Notes under the pieces: generated by a model
What the model was told of the DNA's origin: nothing
Databases searched by the model: none
Seen by the model: only the letters and a program-made list of their open reading frames with translations
Origin: Anisus vortex
Lineage: Eukaryota > Mollusca > Gastropoda > Planorbidae
Length of the DNA stretch: 64,000 nt
Assembly: GCA_949126835.1 (NCBI GenBank)
Contig: OX421496.1
Coordinates: 19,353,844-19,417,843 of the forward strand
Direction of reading: 5' to 3'
Position numbers and translations under genes: made by a program
In this document: positions 46,688-58,602 of the stretch, in pieces
Layout: each line of letters starts with the position of its first letter
Position numbering within the stretch: position 1 is the stretch's first letter

Positions 46688-47041
46688 AATGCTCAATGAA
46701 AAAAGTAAAAAGAAAAAAAAAAGAAAAAGTTTTGTTCTAAATTTCGAAATCTAAATATTTGTCGTAGAAACTAGATGCCGAAGTGGAGTTGTTCCGCTTG
46801 TTGTCTTTGTCTGTGTGTTTTTTTTAAATGGAAGAAATATATTTTTTCTTAAAGGATGGCGGGGTTTGGAGGCAGGGAGGCGCAGCCTAAATTCTCGACA
46901 ATGCAACAAACAAATCGTGTTAATTCTTTCTTCTCGAGGGCCACACGGACCGCATTTAGCAGGACGCTTAGCTGTGCCAGAAGGCTGTCTTGTGTGTTTA
47001 CTGTTTACAACTTTTGACAGGTCCTTGAATTCGTTGTATGT
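46688..47041. other. spacer, no gene recognised
   Basis: A-rich next to the array, then unrecognised. Confidence 0.55.
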
Positions 47042-47062
47042 ACCAGCTAGACGCTAGCTGGT
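47042..47062. other. perfect short hairpin
   Basis: ACCAGCTAG and CTAGCTGGT are exact inverted copies around an ACG loop. No associated feature. Confidence 0.6.
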
Positions 47063-47175
47063 GTTGTGTGCGTTCAATTAACCTAACAGCTGGACATAAA
47101 GGATGCAGTGGCGTGGCCTGTCTCTCTCTTTCTTTATCACACGAATACAGACTACAGACATACATTTACATATAC

Positions 47176-47353
47176 CAGTGGTTCCCACACTTTTTCCACC
47201 CGGGTACCCCTTACGAAACTAGATTTTCCAATGACGCCTTTCCTAAGTCACATTTCCTAATGTACCACATTACATTTTTTTTTATTTACATCCCCGAACC
47301 CCCACCCCACCCCCAGCCCGAGTACCTAATCGCACACTTAGGGATCCAGTGAA
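47176..47353. mobile_element. hAT-like fragment
   Basis: CAGTGGTTCCCACAC followed by TACCCCTTACGAAAC looks like a hAT left end. A weak right end (TTAGGGATCCAGTG) lies at about 47340-47353, but no target duplication supports it. Confidence 0.4.
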
Positions 47354-47792
47354 TACATTTGAAAACAGAATCGCAGATATGTTTTGTGAATGACCAGGAA
47401 TGTGATGACCAGGCTAAGTGGCCCAGCATATCGTGTAATTTGAAACTATGAGCACACCAGTAGTTTGGTGCGTCCATCCTGCCAACTACTTGTACCAGCT
47501 TTGAGTCCGCGTGTGTGAGTAACAAGACCATTCTGTGCGTGAGTAGAAGAAATAAGACTTGCACTGTAAGCGGGCCAATGGTCATTGCAGTGTGTGTAGG
47601 AAAAAAGACAAGGCTGAACAGCCGCGCGAGCAACAGACGATGTATGGCCTCACTGGCCAGTCTACTAGTAAATCTGCACGTGAAATGGGCGATTCTTTTG
47701 TAGATGACCAGTGTCTATAACTGACCAGTGCCAGTACATTATAGCAGCTGATGGGCCCGCGTTTAATTGTTCATTCATCAGGAACCATGTGT
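47354..47792. other. spacer, no gene recognised
   Basis: Repeated GACCAGTG-like words near 47385-47410 and 47704-47735. No gene. Confidence 0.5.
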
Positions 47793-50700
47793 CGGTGTGT
47801 GTCAGCTACACTCCTAGTTGAACAATAGTTGAACATACCACAAACAACTCTAACAAAACGGTGTGTGTCTACTCTCAGCTACACTCCTAGTTGAACAATA
47901 GTTGAACATACCACAAACAACTCTAACAAAACGGTGTGTGTCTACTCTCAGCTACACTCCTAGTTGAACAATAGTTGAACATACCACAAACAACTCTAAC
48001 AAAACGGTGTGTGTCTACTCTCAGCTACACTCCTAGTTGAACAATAGTTGAACATACCACAAACAACTCTAACAAAACGGTGTGTGTCTACTCTCAGCTG
48101 CACTCCTAGTTGAACAATAGTTGAACATACCACAAACAACTCTAACAAAACGGTGTATGTCTACTCTCAGCTACACTCCTAGTTGAACAATAGTTGAACA
48201 TACCACAAACAACTCTAACAAAACGGTGTATGTCTACTCTCAGCTACACTCCTAGTTGAACAATAGTTGAACATACCACAAACTACTCTAACAAAACGGT
48301 GTGTGTCTACTCTCAGCTACACTCCTAGTTGAACAATAGTTGAACATACCACAAACAACTCTAACAAAACGGTGTGTGTCTACTCTCAGCTACACTCCTA
48401 GTTGAACAATAGTTGAACATACCACAAACAACTCTAACAAAACGGTGTGTGTCTACTCTCAGCTACACTCCTAGTTGAACAATAGTTGAACATACCACAA
48501 ACAACTCTAACAAAACGGTGTGTGTCTACTCTCAGCTACACTCCTAGTTGAACAATAGTTGAACATACCACAAACAACTCTAACAAAACGGTGTGTGTCT
48601 ACTCTCAGCTACACTCCTAGTTGAACAATAGTTGAACATACCACAAACTACTCTAACAAAACGGTGTGTGTCTACTCTCAGCTACACTCCTAGCTGAACA
48701 ATAGTTGAACATACCACAAACAACTCTAACAAAACGGTGTGTGTCTACTCTCAGCTATACTCCTAGTTGAACAATAGTTGAACATACCACAAACAACTCT
48801 AACAAAACGGTGTGTGTCTACTCTCAGCTGCACTCCTAGTTGAACAATAGTTGAACATACCACAAACAACTCTAACAAAACGGTGTGTGTCTACTCTCAG
48901 CTACACTCCTAGTTGAACAATAGTTGAACATACCACAAACAACTCTAACAAAACGGTGTGTGTCTACTCTCAGCTACACTCCTAGTTGAACAATAGTTGA
49001 ACATACCACAAACAACTCTAACAAAACGGTGTGTGTCTACTCTCAGCTACACTCCTAGTTGAACAATAGTTGAACATACCACAAACAACTCTAACAAAAC
49101 GGTGTGTGTCTACTCTCAGCTACACTCCTAGTTGAACAATAGTTGAACATACCACAAACAACTCTAACAAAACGGTGTGTGTCTACTCTCAGCTACACTC
49201 CTAGTTGAACAATAGTTGAACATACCACAAACAACTCTAACAAAACGGTGTGTGTCTACTCTCAGCTACACTCCTAGTTGAACAATAGTTGAACATACCA
49301 CAAACAACTCTAACAAAACGGTGTGTGTCTACTCTCAGCTGCACTCCTAGTTGAACAATAGTTGAACATACCACAAACAACTCTAACAAAACGGTGTGTG
49401 TCTACTCTCAGCTACACTCCTAGTTGAACAATAGTTGAACATACCACAAACAACTCTAACAAAACGGTGTGTGTCTACTCTCAGCTACACTCCTAGTTGA
49501 ACAATAGTTGAACATACCACAAACAACTCTAACAAAACGGTGTGTGTCTACTCTCAGCTACACTCCTAGTTGAACAATAGTTGAACATACCACAAACAAC
49601 TCTAACAAAACGGTGTGTGTCTACTCTCAGCTACACTCCTAGTTGAACAATAGTTGAACATACCACAAACAACTCTAACAAAACGGTGTGTGTCTACTCT
49701 CAGCTGCACTCCTAGTTGAACAATAGTTGAACATACCACAAACAACTCTAACAAAACGGTGTGTGTCTACTCTCAGCTACACTCCTAGTTGAACAATAGT
49801 TGAACATACCACAAACAACTCTAACAAAACGGTGTGTGTCTACTCTCAGCTGCACTCCTAGTTGAACAATAGTTGAACATACCACAAACAACTCTAACAA
49901 AACGGTGTGTGTCTACTCTCAGCTGCACTCCTAGTTGAACAATAGTTGAACATACCACAAACAACTCTAACAAAACGGTGTGTGTCTACTCTCAGCTGCA
50001 CTCCTAGTTGAACAATAGTTGAACATACCACAAACAACTCTAACAAAACGGTGTGTGTCTACTCTCAGCTACACTCCTAGTTGAACAATAGTTGAACATA
50101 CCACAAACAACTCTTACAAAACGGTGTATGTCTACTCTCAGCTATACTCCTAGTTGAACAATAGTTGAACATACCACAAACAACTCTAACAAAACGGTGT
50201 ATGTCTACTCTCAGCTATACTCCTAGTTGAACAATAGTTGAACATACCACAAACAACTCTAACAAAACGGTGTGTGTCTACTCTCAGCTACACTCCTAGT
50301 TGAACAATAGTTGAACATACCACAAACAACTCTAACAAAACGGTGTGTGTCTACTCTCAGCTACACTCCTAGTTGAACAATAGTTGAACATACCACAAAC
50401 AACTCTAACAAAACGGTGTGTGTCTACTCTCAGCTACACTCCTAGTTGAACAATAGTTGAACATACCACAAACAACTCTAACAAAACGGTGTGTGTCTAC
50501 TCTCAGCTACACTCCTAGTTGAACAATAGTTGAACATACCACAAACAACTCTAACAAAACGGTGTGTGTCTACTCTCAGCTACACTCCTAGTTGAACAAT
50601 AGTTGAACATACCACAAACAACTCTAACAAAACGGTGTGTGTCTACTCTCAGCTGCACTCCTAGTTGAACAATAGTTGAACATACCACAAACAACTCTAA

Positions 50701-51510
50701 CAAAACGGTGTGTGTCTACTCTCAGCTACACTCCTAGTTGAACAATAGTTGAACATACCACAAACAACTCTAACAAAACGGTGTGTGTCTACTCTCAGCT
50801 ACACTCCTAGTTGAACAATAGTTGAACATACCACAAACAACTCTAACAAAACGGTGTGTGTCTACTCTCAGCTACACTCCTAATTGAACAATAGTTGAAC
50901 ATACCACAAACAACTCTAACAAAACGGTGTGTGTCTACTCTCAGCTGCACTCCTAGTTGAACAATAGTTGAACATACCACAAACAACTCTAACAAAACGG
51001 TGTGTGTCTACTCTCAGCTGCACTCCTAGTTGAACAATAATTGAACATACCACAAACAACTCTTACAAAACGGTGTATGTCTACTCTCAGCTATACTCCT
51101 AGTTGAACAATAGTTGAACATACCACAAACAACTCTAACAAAACGGTGTATGTCTACTCTCAGCTATACTCCTAGTTGAACAATAGTTGAACATACCACA
51201 AACAACTCTAACAAAACGGTGTATGTCTACTCTCAGCTACACTCCTAGTTGAACAATAGTTGAACATACCACAAACAACTCTAACAAAACGGTGTATGTC
51301 TACTCTCAGCTACACTCCTAGTTGAACAATAGTTGAACATACCACAAACAACTCTAACAAAACGGTGTGTGTCTACTCTCAGCTACACTCCTAGTTGAAC
51401 AATAGTTGAACATACCACAAACAACTCTAACAAAACGGTGTGTGTCTACTCTCAGCTATACTCCTAGCTGAACAATAGTTGAACATACCACAAACAACTC
51501 TATCAAAACC
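47793..51510. repeat. 73-bp minisatellite (about 51 copies, 3.7 kb)
   Basis: The monomer contains CAGCTACACTCCTAGTTGAA, CAATAGTTGAACATACCACA, AACAACTCTAACAAAACGG and TGTGTGTCTACTCT. TAGTTGAACA is itself doubled within each monomer. Copies differ by single substitutions (GCTGCACTCC, GCTATACTCC, GTGTATGTC, ACTACTCTAAC) that recur in clusters. It is the largest array in the window and contains stops in all frames. The right end lies about 57 bases from a hAT element. Confidence 0.97.
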
Positions 51511-51566
51511 CAACGTAGATACATTACTGCACAAGATGTAACAGCGCCAAAACCATAAACTAGTAA

Positions 51567-51765
51567 CGGGGATTGGCAACCTTTTCATAATATAGTGCCA
51601 AAGTGGGATTTCTAATTCATTCAGCGTGCCAACATCCATACTGCTTTAGCTCTCATTTCCTTGTAGAAGAGACTTGAATAGCATTTTTGGTGGGTCATCA
51701 GCGTGCCATTGAAAATCTCTCTGCGTGCCAGACTTGGCACGCGTTGCACAAGTTGCCGTCCCCTA
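51567..51765. mobile_element. short hAT element related to the 8519 relic
   Basis: The ends CGGGGATTGGCAACCT and AGTTGCCGTCCCCTA are diverged versions of CAGGGGTCGGCAACC. Subterminal TTCTAATTCATTCAGCGTGC and TGCGTGCCAGACTTGGCACG match the 8519-11480 relic in the same orientation. The flanks ACTAGTAA and ACCTAGTAA look like a decayed duplication. Confidence 0.8.
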
Positions 51766-52559
51766 ACCTAGTAAAGCCAACAATGCCAGACTGTAGTCTA
51801 CCACAACAAAAACAAAAACATGTATTAATGGTTGATGTTCACACATACACATACATCTGTTAGAAATTCGACAACACAAAAAAAGGTTACAAGAAACAAA
51901 ATTAACAAGCATCTTTTTTCTTCCCAACTCAGTACTCAGAATAGTTTCTTCCCAGCAAAAAAAAAAAAACAAGAGCAAAAAAAAACAACATAACTCCATG
52001 TCAATATCAAACAATATTGCAGCCACGTTGATCAATATATAATTATAATATCAACAATAACATGCACAAACTCTAAAATAATAAAAAAAAAAGTTACGCG
52101 GGCAGCAATTACCATGGGAAACAGATGGTAGTACAAAGTAGCGTTTTTTTAATTTGTATTGGGTGACTGCTTTGGGGGGAAGGGGGGAGAGAGAAGTGGA
52201 GATACCCGGAAATGAAACCCCATATACTACATTTGATACAAGTGCAATCGTTGGTTAAGTACGTGCGGTAGTGTCTACTTACTGTAATATTGTATTTGTA
52301 CATCCGTAGGAAATGAAGATCACTGTAAGAGTAAATATAATATAATAATATGATAAGGATGCTAATTAGTCACGAAAGATCCTCTTATTTGTCTGCTAAT
52401 TGAGGTCACATCGTGAACCAAGCCTTTTTTTCAAAATCAGGTCAGTGCGGTGCGGGTTAAACTCAACAGCAAGTAGGTCAAGTTCATCTCAATAAAAACG
52501 TTAGTGTTAACTCTACGCTGACATATTACTTGTAAGTTGTAAACGACGAAAGAAGCTGT
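51766..52559. other. AT-rich spacer, no gene recognised
   Basis: A-runs at about 51958-51969 and 52083-52091. No gene. Confidence 0.55.
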
Positions 52560-52943
52560 GGTATACCACCACTATGTCAACATTGACCACTGGTATACCA
52601 CCACTATGTCAACATTGACCACTGGTATACCACCACTTTGTCAACATTGACCACTGGTATACCACCACTATGTCAACATTGACCACTGGTATACCACCAC
52701 TATGTCAACATTGACCACTGGTATACCACCACTATGTCAACATTGACCACTGGTATACCACCACTATGTCAACATTGACCACTGGTATACCACCACTATG
52801 TCAACATTGACCACTGGTATACCACCACTATGTCAACATTGACCACTGGTATACCACCACTATGTCAACATTGACCACTGGTATACCACCACTATGTCAA
52901 CATTGACCACTGGTATACCACCACTATGTCAACATTGACCACT
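52560..52943. repeat. 32-bp minisatellite, exactly 12 copies
   Basis: The monomer contains GGTATACCACCACTATGTCA and ACATTGACCACT. One copy has CTTTGTC; the others look identical. Confidence 0.97.
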
Positions 52944-53681
52944 CAAAAAGACAACAGCAAGATTACTGCTACTGAGGTTTGTCAAAAGTATCGAAAGATC
53001 AATTTTGAAAAAAGAAAACAACAAACTCTGAGATGTGGCTCATTTAGACTACATTTAAAGGGCTTCTAGATTGTTTTTCTGTTGTCAGCGAATCTATAGT
53101 TTGAAGACAAAGTTTAAAGAGAAAAATAAAAATAAAACTTGATTTAAAAGCATTTAAGAATAGAAAATAACAGTAACTCGGCAACAGGGATTGGAATGTC
53201 TATTTCTAGAACTCTCCAAACACCCAGTTAATTGTGCCGCTATCTGGACCAAAGCCTCAACAGTTTATCAGCACGCATTGGTTCAGGGACAAGAAGAGAC
53301 CGAGAGTGATCTGGCCTGTTTGGACAGTTCTGACCTTAGACTCTCTTATTAAGTGTAGTGTCCAGAATCTCAACACGCGTGTTTGAACGTCTCCTCCTTG
53401 CAGGCCATCAATGACCGGACATCACGTGCCAAGAGAGAAAGAAATAAAGAGAAAGAAATGGATAAAAAAACTAAGAGATTGGAGAAAAATTAAATAGATG
53501 GTTTTACCAGCATGTTACTATGTTAGAACCAATGGGTTCATTTGAGTATGATTTCCACCTTTTACAGAACACATGCCGTATTGTATACTTTCAGAAGCGT
53601 ATTCTTTCTAATATGCATAGTTTCTGCACCGTATATTTTCTAAACTTGACTGCTTACTGCTTAAAGATTCCGAGAGCAATG
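52944..53681. other. spacer, no gene recognised
   Basis: No recognisable gene; sequence around 53200-53420 is more GC-balanced. Confidence 0.5.
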
Positions 53682-53905
53682 TTCTAGAGCAGGGGTCGGC
53701 AACCTACGGGACGCGTGCGAAACTTGGCACGCAGAGCGGTTTGCAGTGGCACGTGTAAGACCTCCAAAATGGGAATTCACGTTACTTTTAAAAGAAACTT
53801 AATGCCAGAGCAGGTTAAACTTTAGACCGTTTGGGCACGCTGAATGGATTAGAAATCCTACTTTGGCACACTATTGTCAAAAGGTTGCCGACCCCTGTTC
53901 TAGAG
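53682..53905. mobile_element. short hAT element (CAGGGGTCGGCAACC ends) with 8-bp duplication
   Basis: The element proper is 53690-53897 (208 bp), with ends CAGGGGTCGGCAACCT and AGGTTGCCGACCCCTG, a perfect 16-bp inverted repeat. A perfect duplication TTCTAGAG lies at 53682-53689 and 53898-53905. Subterminal GGCACGC and ATTAGAAATCCTACTTTGGC match the copies at 22586 and 51567. No coding capacity. Confidence 0.95.
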
Positions 53906-54253
53906 AGAATGAGAGAGAGAGATAGAGAGAGCGTAAGAATGTGTGTTTTGAGAATGATTACAGTGGTTGGCGATGCTACACGGATCTCACACTACTCCCT
54001 GTGATTATTTGCCCTCGTTCTTCAGCCCGTCATGTGAGGAGCCTAGCGGGTGAAGTTCTCATCCTCAGAAGTATTTATGTATAAATGCAACGGAACGTTC
54101 AACAAATGAATCACACCCCTCACAGTACAACTGATGCCTCTTCATGCCTACATCGGCTCACGGGATGTTTTGAAACCCGATGATGAGTACAAAGGGGAGT
54201 GGACTCTAACGTTGCTCACTGATGTTTTTTTTCTTCCCTCCCATTGTGCATAG
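53906..54253. other. spacer, no gene recognised
   Basis: It starts with a GA patch. The last 30 bases are a pyrimidine tract ending in TGCATAG, considered in the next entry. Confidence 0.5.
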
Positions 54254-54357
54254 AAACCAAGCCACCAAGGCTCCCCCACCCACACAACAGCGCGAGCCCC
54301 CTATGGAGAAAGGACTCAGCAGCAGGCCTCACACTTATCAAGATGTAGGAAACAAAC
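54254..54357 (+). CDS. candidate internal exon, unproven
   Basis: A pyrimidine-rich tract ending in CCCATTGTGCATAG could be a splice acceptor, and GTATGT at 54358 is a good donor. The 104 bases between are open in the frame starting at 54255, giving a hydrophilic peptide with TKAPPPTQQREPPMEKGLSS. I do not recognise the peptide, and no neighbouring exon is seen within the window. Chance occurrence is quite possible. Confidence 0.2.
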
Positions 54358-54597
54358 GTATGTTAAATAAATCTGTCTGTCCAGGGGGAAACACAACTCT
54401 GTTTTGCTACTTTACACGTAGACCCAGGGTGATGGTTACTTGGGGGCATTATAAATATTGACTTAACTAAACAAATAACAAAACAAATGTAACTAAAAAT
54501 ATCCACAAATAGAAACGTTAGCTTCACGTTTTATCTGTCAATTAAATATGAAAACTAAATCGCTTATAAAAACTAAATATTTAATTAAATTATTTAG
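54358..54597. other. AT-rich spacer
   Basis: AACTAAA and TTTAATTAAA-type sequence up to the TTAA that borders the next element. No gene. Confidence 0.5.
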
Positions 54598-54601
54598 TTA
54601 A

Positions 54602-56175
54602 TCATCGTCGTGTCCTTGTTTTTCCTCTCGTTTTTTAGTTATTTAGTATTTAAACAGATGAGTTTTAAAAAAAAAACGAATTTTAAACAGCGATATTTGA
54701 CATTTGCTCTTTTTGATGTTTGAAAAAATGAAACACATGGTGCATTTTGTTTTCTGTGGAAAACACTTTTAAAAAACTAACGAGAACACAAAATTAACGG
54801 GAAAACTCGGGAAAAAATCGCTTCATTTTGTAGTAAAATAGAATTAAAGACACCGAATCAACACAAAACTGTATGGCACAGTTTTGTTGGTCGAGACAAA
54901 AGAATTGCAAGAAGTAGAGAAAAAAAAAAACAACACGAGACAGACGTAGGCCTATATACAAAAAAAAAACATTACCCAGTAACAGCAAATGCATAAGAAA
55001 ATGTGCTGAAGTTATTTTCCGTGAGAACGAGCCAAAAGGCAAAAATTGCTGAGCAAGCTGTAAAGTAAATATGAAACGATGTCTGGATCATTTAATGGTA
55101 AGAAAAAATAAAATAACAACTAAAAAGCATATTAAAAAAACAAAAAAGAAAACAGCAAAGAATTTATATTTTATAAGCCCAAAAACAAAAAAAGCCCCCC
55201 ACAAAAATTGACAAAAGGTCTAACCCAGTGGTTCCCAACCTTTTTTAGGCCGAGACCCCTTATTACACATTCTAATGCTGTGGCGACCCCCAGAAATAAA
55301 ATTAATTTCTTCGCTACTTCATATACCGGTATATATAAGTTTTCCGATGGTCTTTGGCGACCCCAGTGAAATGGTCGTTCGACCCTCAAGGGGGTCGCGA
55401 CCCACAGGTTGGGAACCGCTGACGATTTAACCAAAAAGGAAAATGTCATGTGATGGTAAGATATTACGCCCTTTACTCTTTTAGTTTTAAAAACTTAAAA
55501 AAAGTAGACCCCAAAAAAATAATTCATATTTAAAAAAAAAATTAAAATAGCCAACAGATAATTTTTTTTTTATTAAAGCCACACAAAGAAAATCCAAAAG
55601 GTTAAACTAAAAACGACAATGTAGACGTCGTGTAAAGAATTGTACGATAAATAATGAAACAATCTTTTAATATCGAACATGAAAGTGTTCTGCCTTGTAA
55701 TACTTTTACTGTTTTAATAGCATAAAAAAAGGGGGTGGCATGAAAATACGTTGTTTGTTTTTTTTAAAGTATATGGTATAGTCTCGGCCTGTGAGCCAAA
55801 CTAAACGCCGCACTGTTGACGTCATGTAAGGAGGCCGGCATACACAAAACTGTACAAGTGTTGATGTAACATTTCCCACACACTGGCACTACAAGTGCAA
55901 TAATGGAAGCCCCTTTTTTTTCAGTTTGCCAACTGGGCAAGTGGGTGATGTGGCTGGAACTATTAGCAAAACACTATGACAATCATAGCTGAAGTTTCCA
56001 AACGTGGCCGTGCCTCTCTAGCAGTTAGTTCAAGTCTGTTGGCCCAGACATATGTGTTTGTTTAGGGCGAAGGTGAAGGCCGGCGAGATTATAAAACGAG
56101 AGATTATAAATTAAACGCGAGGGTGAAAAATACAAGTAAAAAAAAACGAGAGGAAAAACAAGGACACGACGATGA
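54602..56175. mobile_element. TTAA-flanked transposon with perfect 35-bp inverted repeats (1574 bp)
   Basis: The left terminus 54602-54636 begins TCATCGTCGTGTCCTTG and ends in CTCGTTTTTT; 56141-56175 is its exact reverse complement over 35 bases. TTAA lies directly outside both ends (54598-54601 and 56176-56179). TTAA targets are known for piggyBac and Kolobok-type transposons, but the terminal bases do not clearly match either. The interior has no recognisable transposase, so it is probably non-autonomous. A hAT element (55226-55421) is nested inside. Confidence 0.85.
55226..55421. mobile_element. short hAT element (CAGTGGTTCCCAACC ends)
   Basis: The ends CAGTGGTTCCCAACCTTTTT and GGTTGGGAACCGCTG are inverted repeats; GCGACCCC-type words lie inside both ends. 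It shares ends with the relic at 20148-23014 and is probably a deletion derivative of that family. The flanks GTCTAACC and (three bases further on) ATTTAACC are only a weak duplication. Nested in the TTAA-flanked element. Confidence 0.85.
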
Positions 56176-56179
56176 TTAA

Positions 56180-56646
56180 ATGGTTGAAAAATATGACAAG
56201 AGTTGGGTATTACATGTAGACATGGCATAAACAAATGTGATAAAATAACAACCATCACAACACACACACATAAAATTATAAAAGTATTCAAAGAATTATA
56301 ATTCAATTCTAACTCTAAATGTCCCTATTATGCGCTTAGATGTGCCCATTGACCAGGACTGACCAATAGAATGGACAAAACACAAATAGAAACGACTCCG
56401 TTGGCTTATTCAAACCGGAAACGTATTTTCTTTTTGTTGTGGAGCCAAGGGACAGTACTACTTAAATCAATAAGAATTATCACAGTGAGTTACCGCCCGT
56501 CTATTAAATTCCGCCTCCCCCCTCAGTGTGAATCCCGATGAGAAACGCTCAAACCGCCCGAGTCTGTTTAGGCCCACAGCACAGCCGATTACTTTCACCG
56601 ATACAAACTTTGGAAAAAAAAGGATTCGATTACAGAACTAAGGGAT
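56180..56646. other. spacer, no gene recognised
   Basis: More GC-balanced from about 56330 to 56590, no exon recognised. Confidence 0.5.
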
Positions 56647-58602
56647 CAAATCATACACGTTTCTAGTTTCTATAGTCTGTGTTGAGCAAATGATAAATGT
56701 TTCTAGTCTGTGTTGACAAAATCATAAATGTTTCTAGCCTCTGTTGAGAAAATCATAAATGTTTCTAGCCTGTGTTGAGAAAATCATAAATGTTTCTAGC
56801 CTGTGTTGACAAAATCATAAATGTTTCTAGCCTGTGTTGAGAAAATCATAAATGTTTCTAGCCTGTGTTGAGAAAATCATAAATGTTTCTAGCCTGTGTT
56901 GAGAAAATCATAAATGTTTCTAGCCTGTGTTAATCATAAATGTTTCTAGCCTGTGTTGAGCAAATCATAAATGTTTCTAGCCTGTGTTGAGAAAATCATA
57001 AATGTTTCTAGCCTGTGTTGAGAAAATCATAAATGTTTCTAGCCTGTGTTAATCATAAATGTTTCTAGCCTGTGTTAATCATAAATGTTTCTAGCCTGTG
57101 TTAATCATAAATGTTTCTAGCCTGTGTTAATCATAAATGTTTCTAGCCTGTGTTAATCATAAATGTTTCTAGCCTGTGTTAATCATAAATGTTTCTAGCC
57201 TGTGTTGACAAAATCATAAATGTTTCTAGCCTGTGTTAATCATAAATGTTTCTAGCCTGTGTTAATCATAAATGTTTCTAGCCTGTGTTGACAAAATCAT
57301 AAATGTTTCTAGCCTGTGTTGACAAAATCATAAATGTTTCTAGCCTGTGTTAATCATAAATGTTTCTAGCCTGTGTTAATCATAAATGTTTCTAGCCTGT
57401 GTTGACAAAATCATAAATGTTTCTAGCCTGTGTTAATCATAAATGTTTCTAGCCTGTGTTGAGAAAATCATAAATGTTTCTAGCCTGTGTTAATCATAAA
57501 TGTTTCTAGCCTGTGTTAATCATAAATGTTTCTAGTCTCTGTTGAGCAAATCATAAATGTTTCTAGTCTCTGTTCAGAAAATCATAAATGTTTCTAGTCT
57601 CTGTTGAGAAAATCATAAATGTTTCTAGTCTCTGTTCAGAAAATCATAAATGTTTCTAGTCTCTGTTCAGAAAATCATAAATGTTTCTAGTCTCTGTTGA
57701 GAAAATCATAAATGTTTCTAGTCTCTGTTCAGAAAATCATAAATGTTTCTAGTCTCTGTTGAGAAAATCATAAATGTTTCTAGTCTCTGTTGAGAAAATC
57801 ATAAATGTTTCTAGTCTCTGTTGAGAAAATCATAAATGTTTCTAGTCTCTGTTCAGAAAATCATAAATGTTTCTAGTCTCTGTTGAGAAAATCATAAATG
57901 TTTCTAGTCTCTGTTGAGAAAATCATAAATGTTTCTAGTCTCTGTTGAGAAAATCATAAATGTTTCTAGTCTCTGTTGAGAAAATCATAAATGTTTCTAG
58001 TCTCTGTTGAGAAAATCATAAATGTTTCTAGTCTCTGTTGAGCAAATCATAAATGTTTCTAGTCTCTGTTCAGAAAATCATAAATGTTTCTAGTCTCTGT
58101 TGAGAAAATCATAAATGTTTCTAGTCTCTGTTGAGAAAATCATAAATGTTTCTAGTCTCTGTTGAGAAAATCATAAATGTTTCTAGTCTCTGTTGAGAAA
58201 ATCATAAATGTTTCTAGTCTCTGTTGAGAAAATCATAAATGTTTCTAGTCTCTGTTGAGAAAATCATAAATGTTTCTAGTCTCTGTTGAGAAAATCATAA
58301 ATGTTTCTAGTCTCTGTTGAGAAAATCATAAATGTTTCTAGTCTCTGTTGAGAAAATCATAAATGTTTCTAGTCTCTGTTCAGAAAATCATAAATGTTTC
58401 TAGTCTCTGTTCAGAAAATCATAAATGTTTCTAGCCTGTGTTGAGCAAATCATAAATGTTTCTAGTCTCTGTTCAGAAAATCATAAATGTTTCTAGTCTC
58501 TGTTGAGAAAATCATAAATGTTTCTAGTCTCTGTTGAGAAAATCATAAATGTTTCTAGTCTCTGTTCAGAAAATCATACATGTTTCTAGTCTGTGTTGAG
58601 CA
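56647..58602. repeat. 31/26-bp minisatellite in two domains (about 65 copies)
   Basis: The monomer contains AAATCATAAATGTTTCTAG. Left-hand monomers (to about 57530) have CCTGTGTTGAGA or a 5-bp shorter CCTGTGTT. Right-hand monomers have TCTCTGTTGAGA or TCTCTGTTCAGA and no short form. A single CCTGTGTT monomer reappears near 58434. Stops occur in all frames. Confidence 0.97.

Noticed and set aside
45611..46754. Open frames of 361 and 365 codons on opposite strands
   Set aside because: Created by the 33-bp period of an invariant array; no other coding evidence.
47793..51510. Regular repeats with the look of a CRISPR array
   Set aside because: The whole 73-bp unit is repeated; there are no variable spacers and no cas genes, and the context is eukaryotic. 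The same holds for the other arrays.
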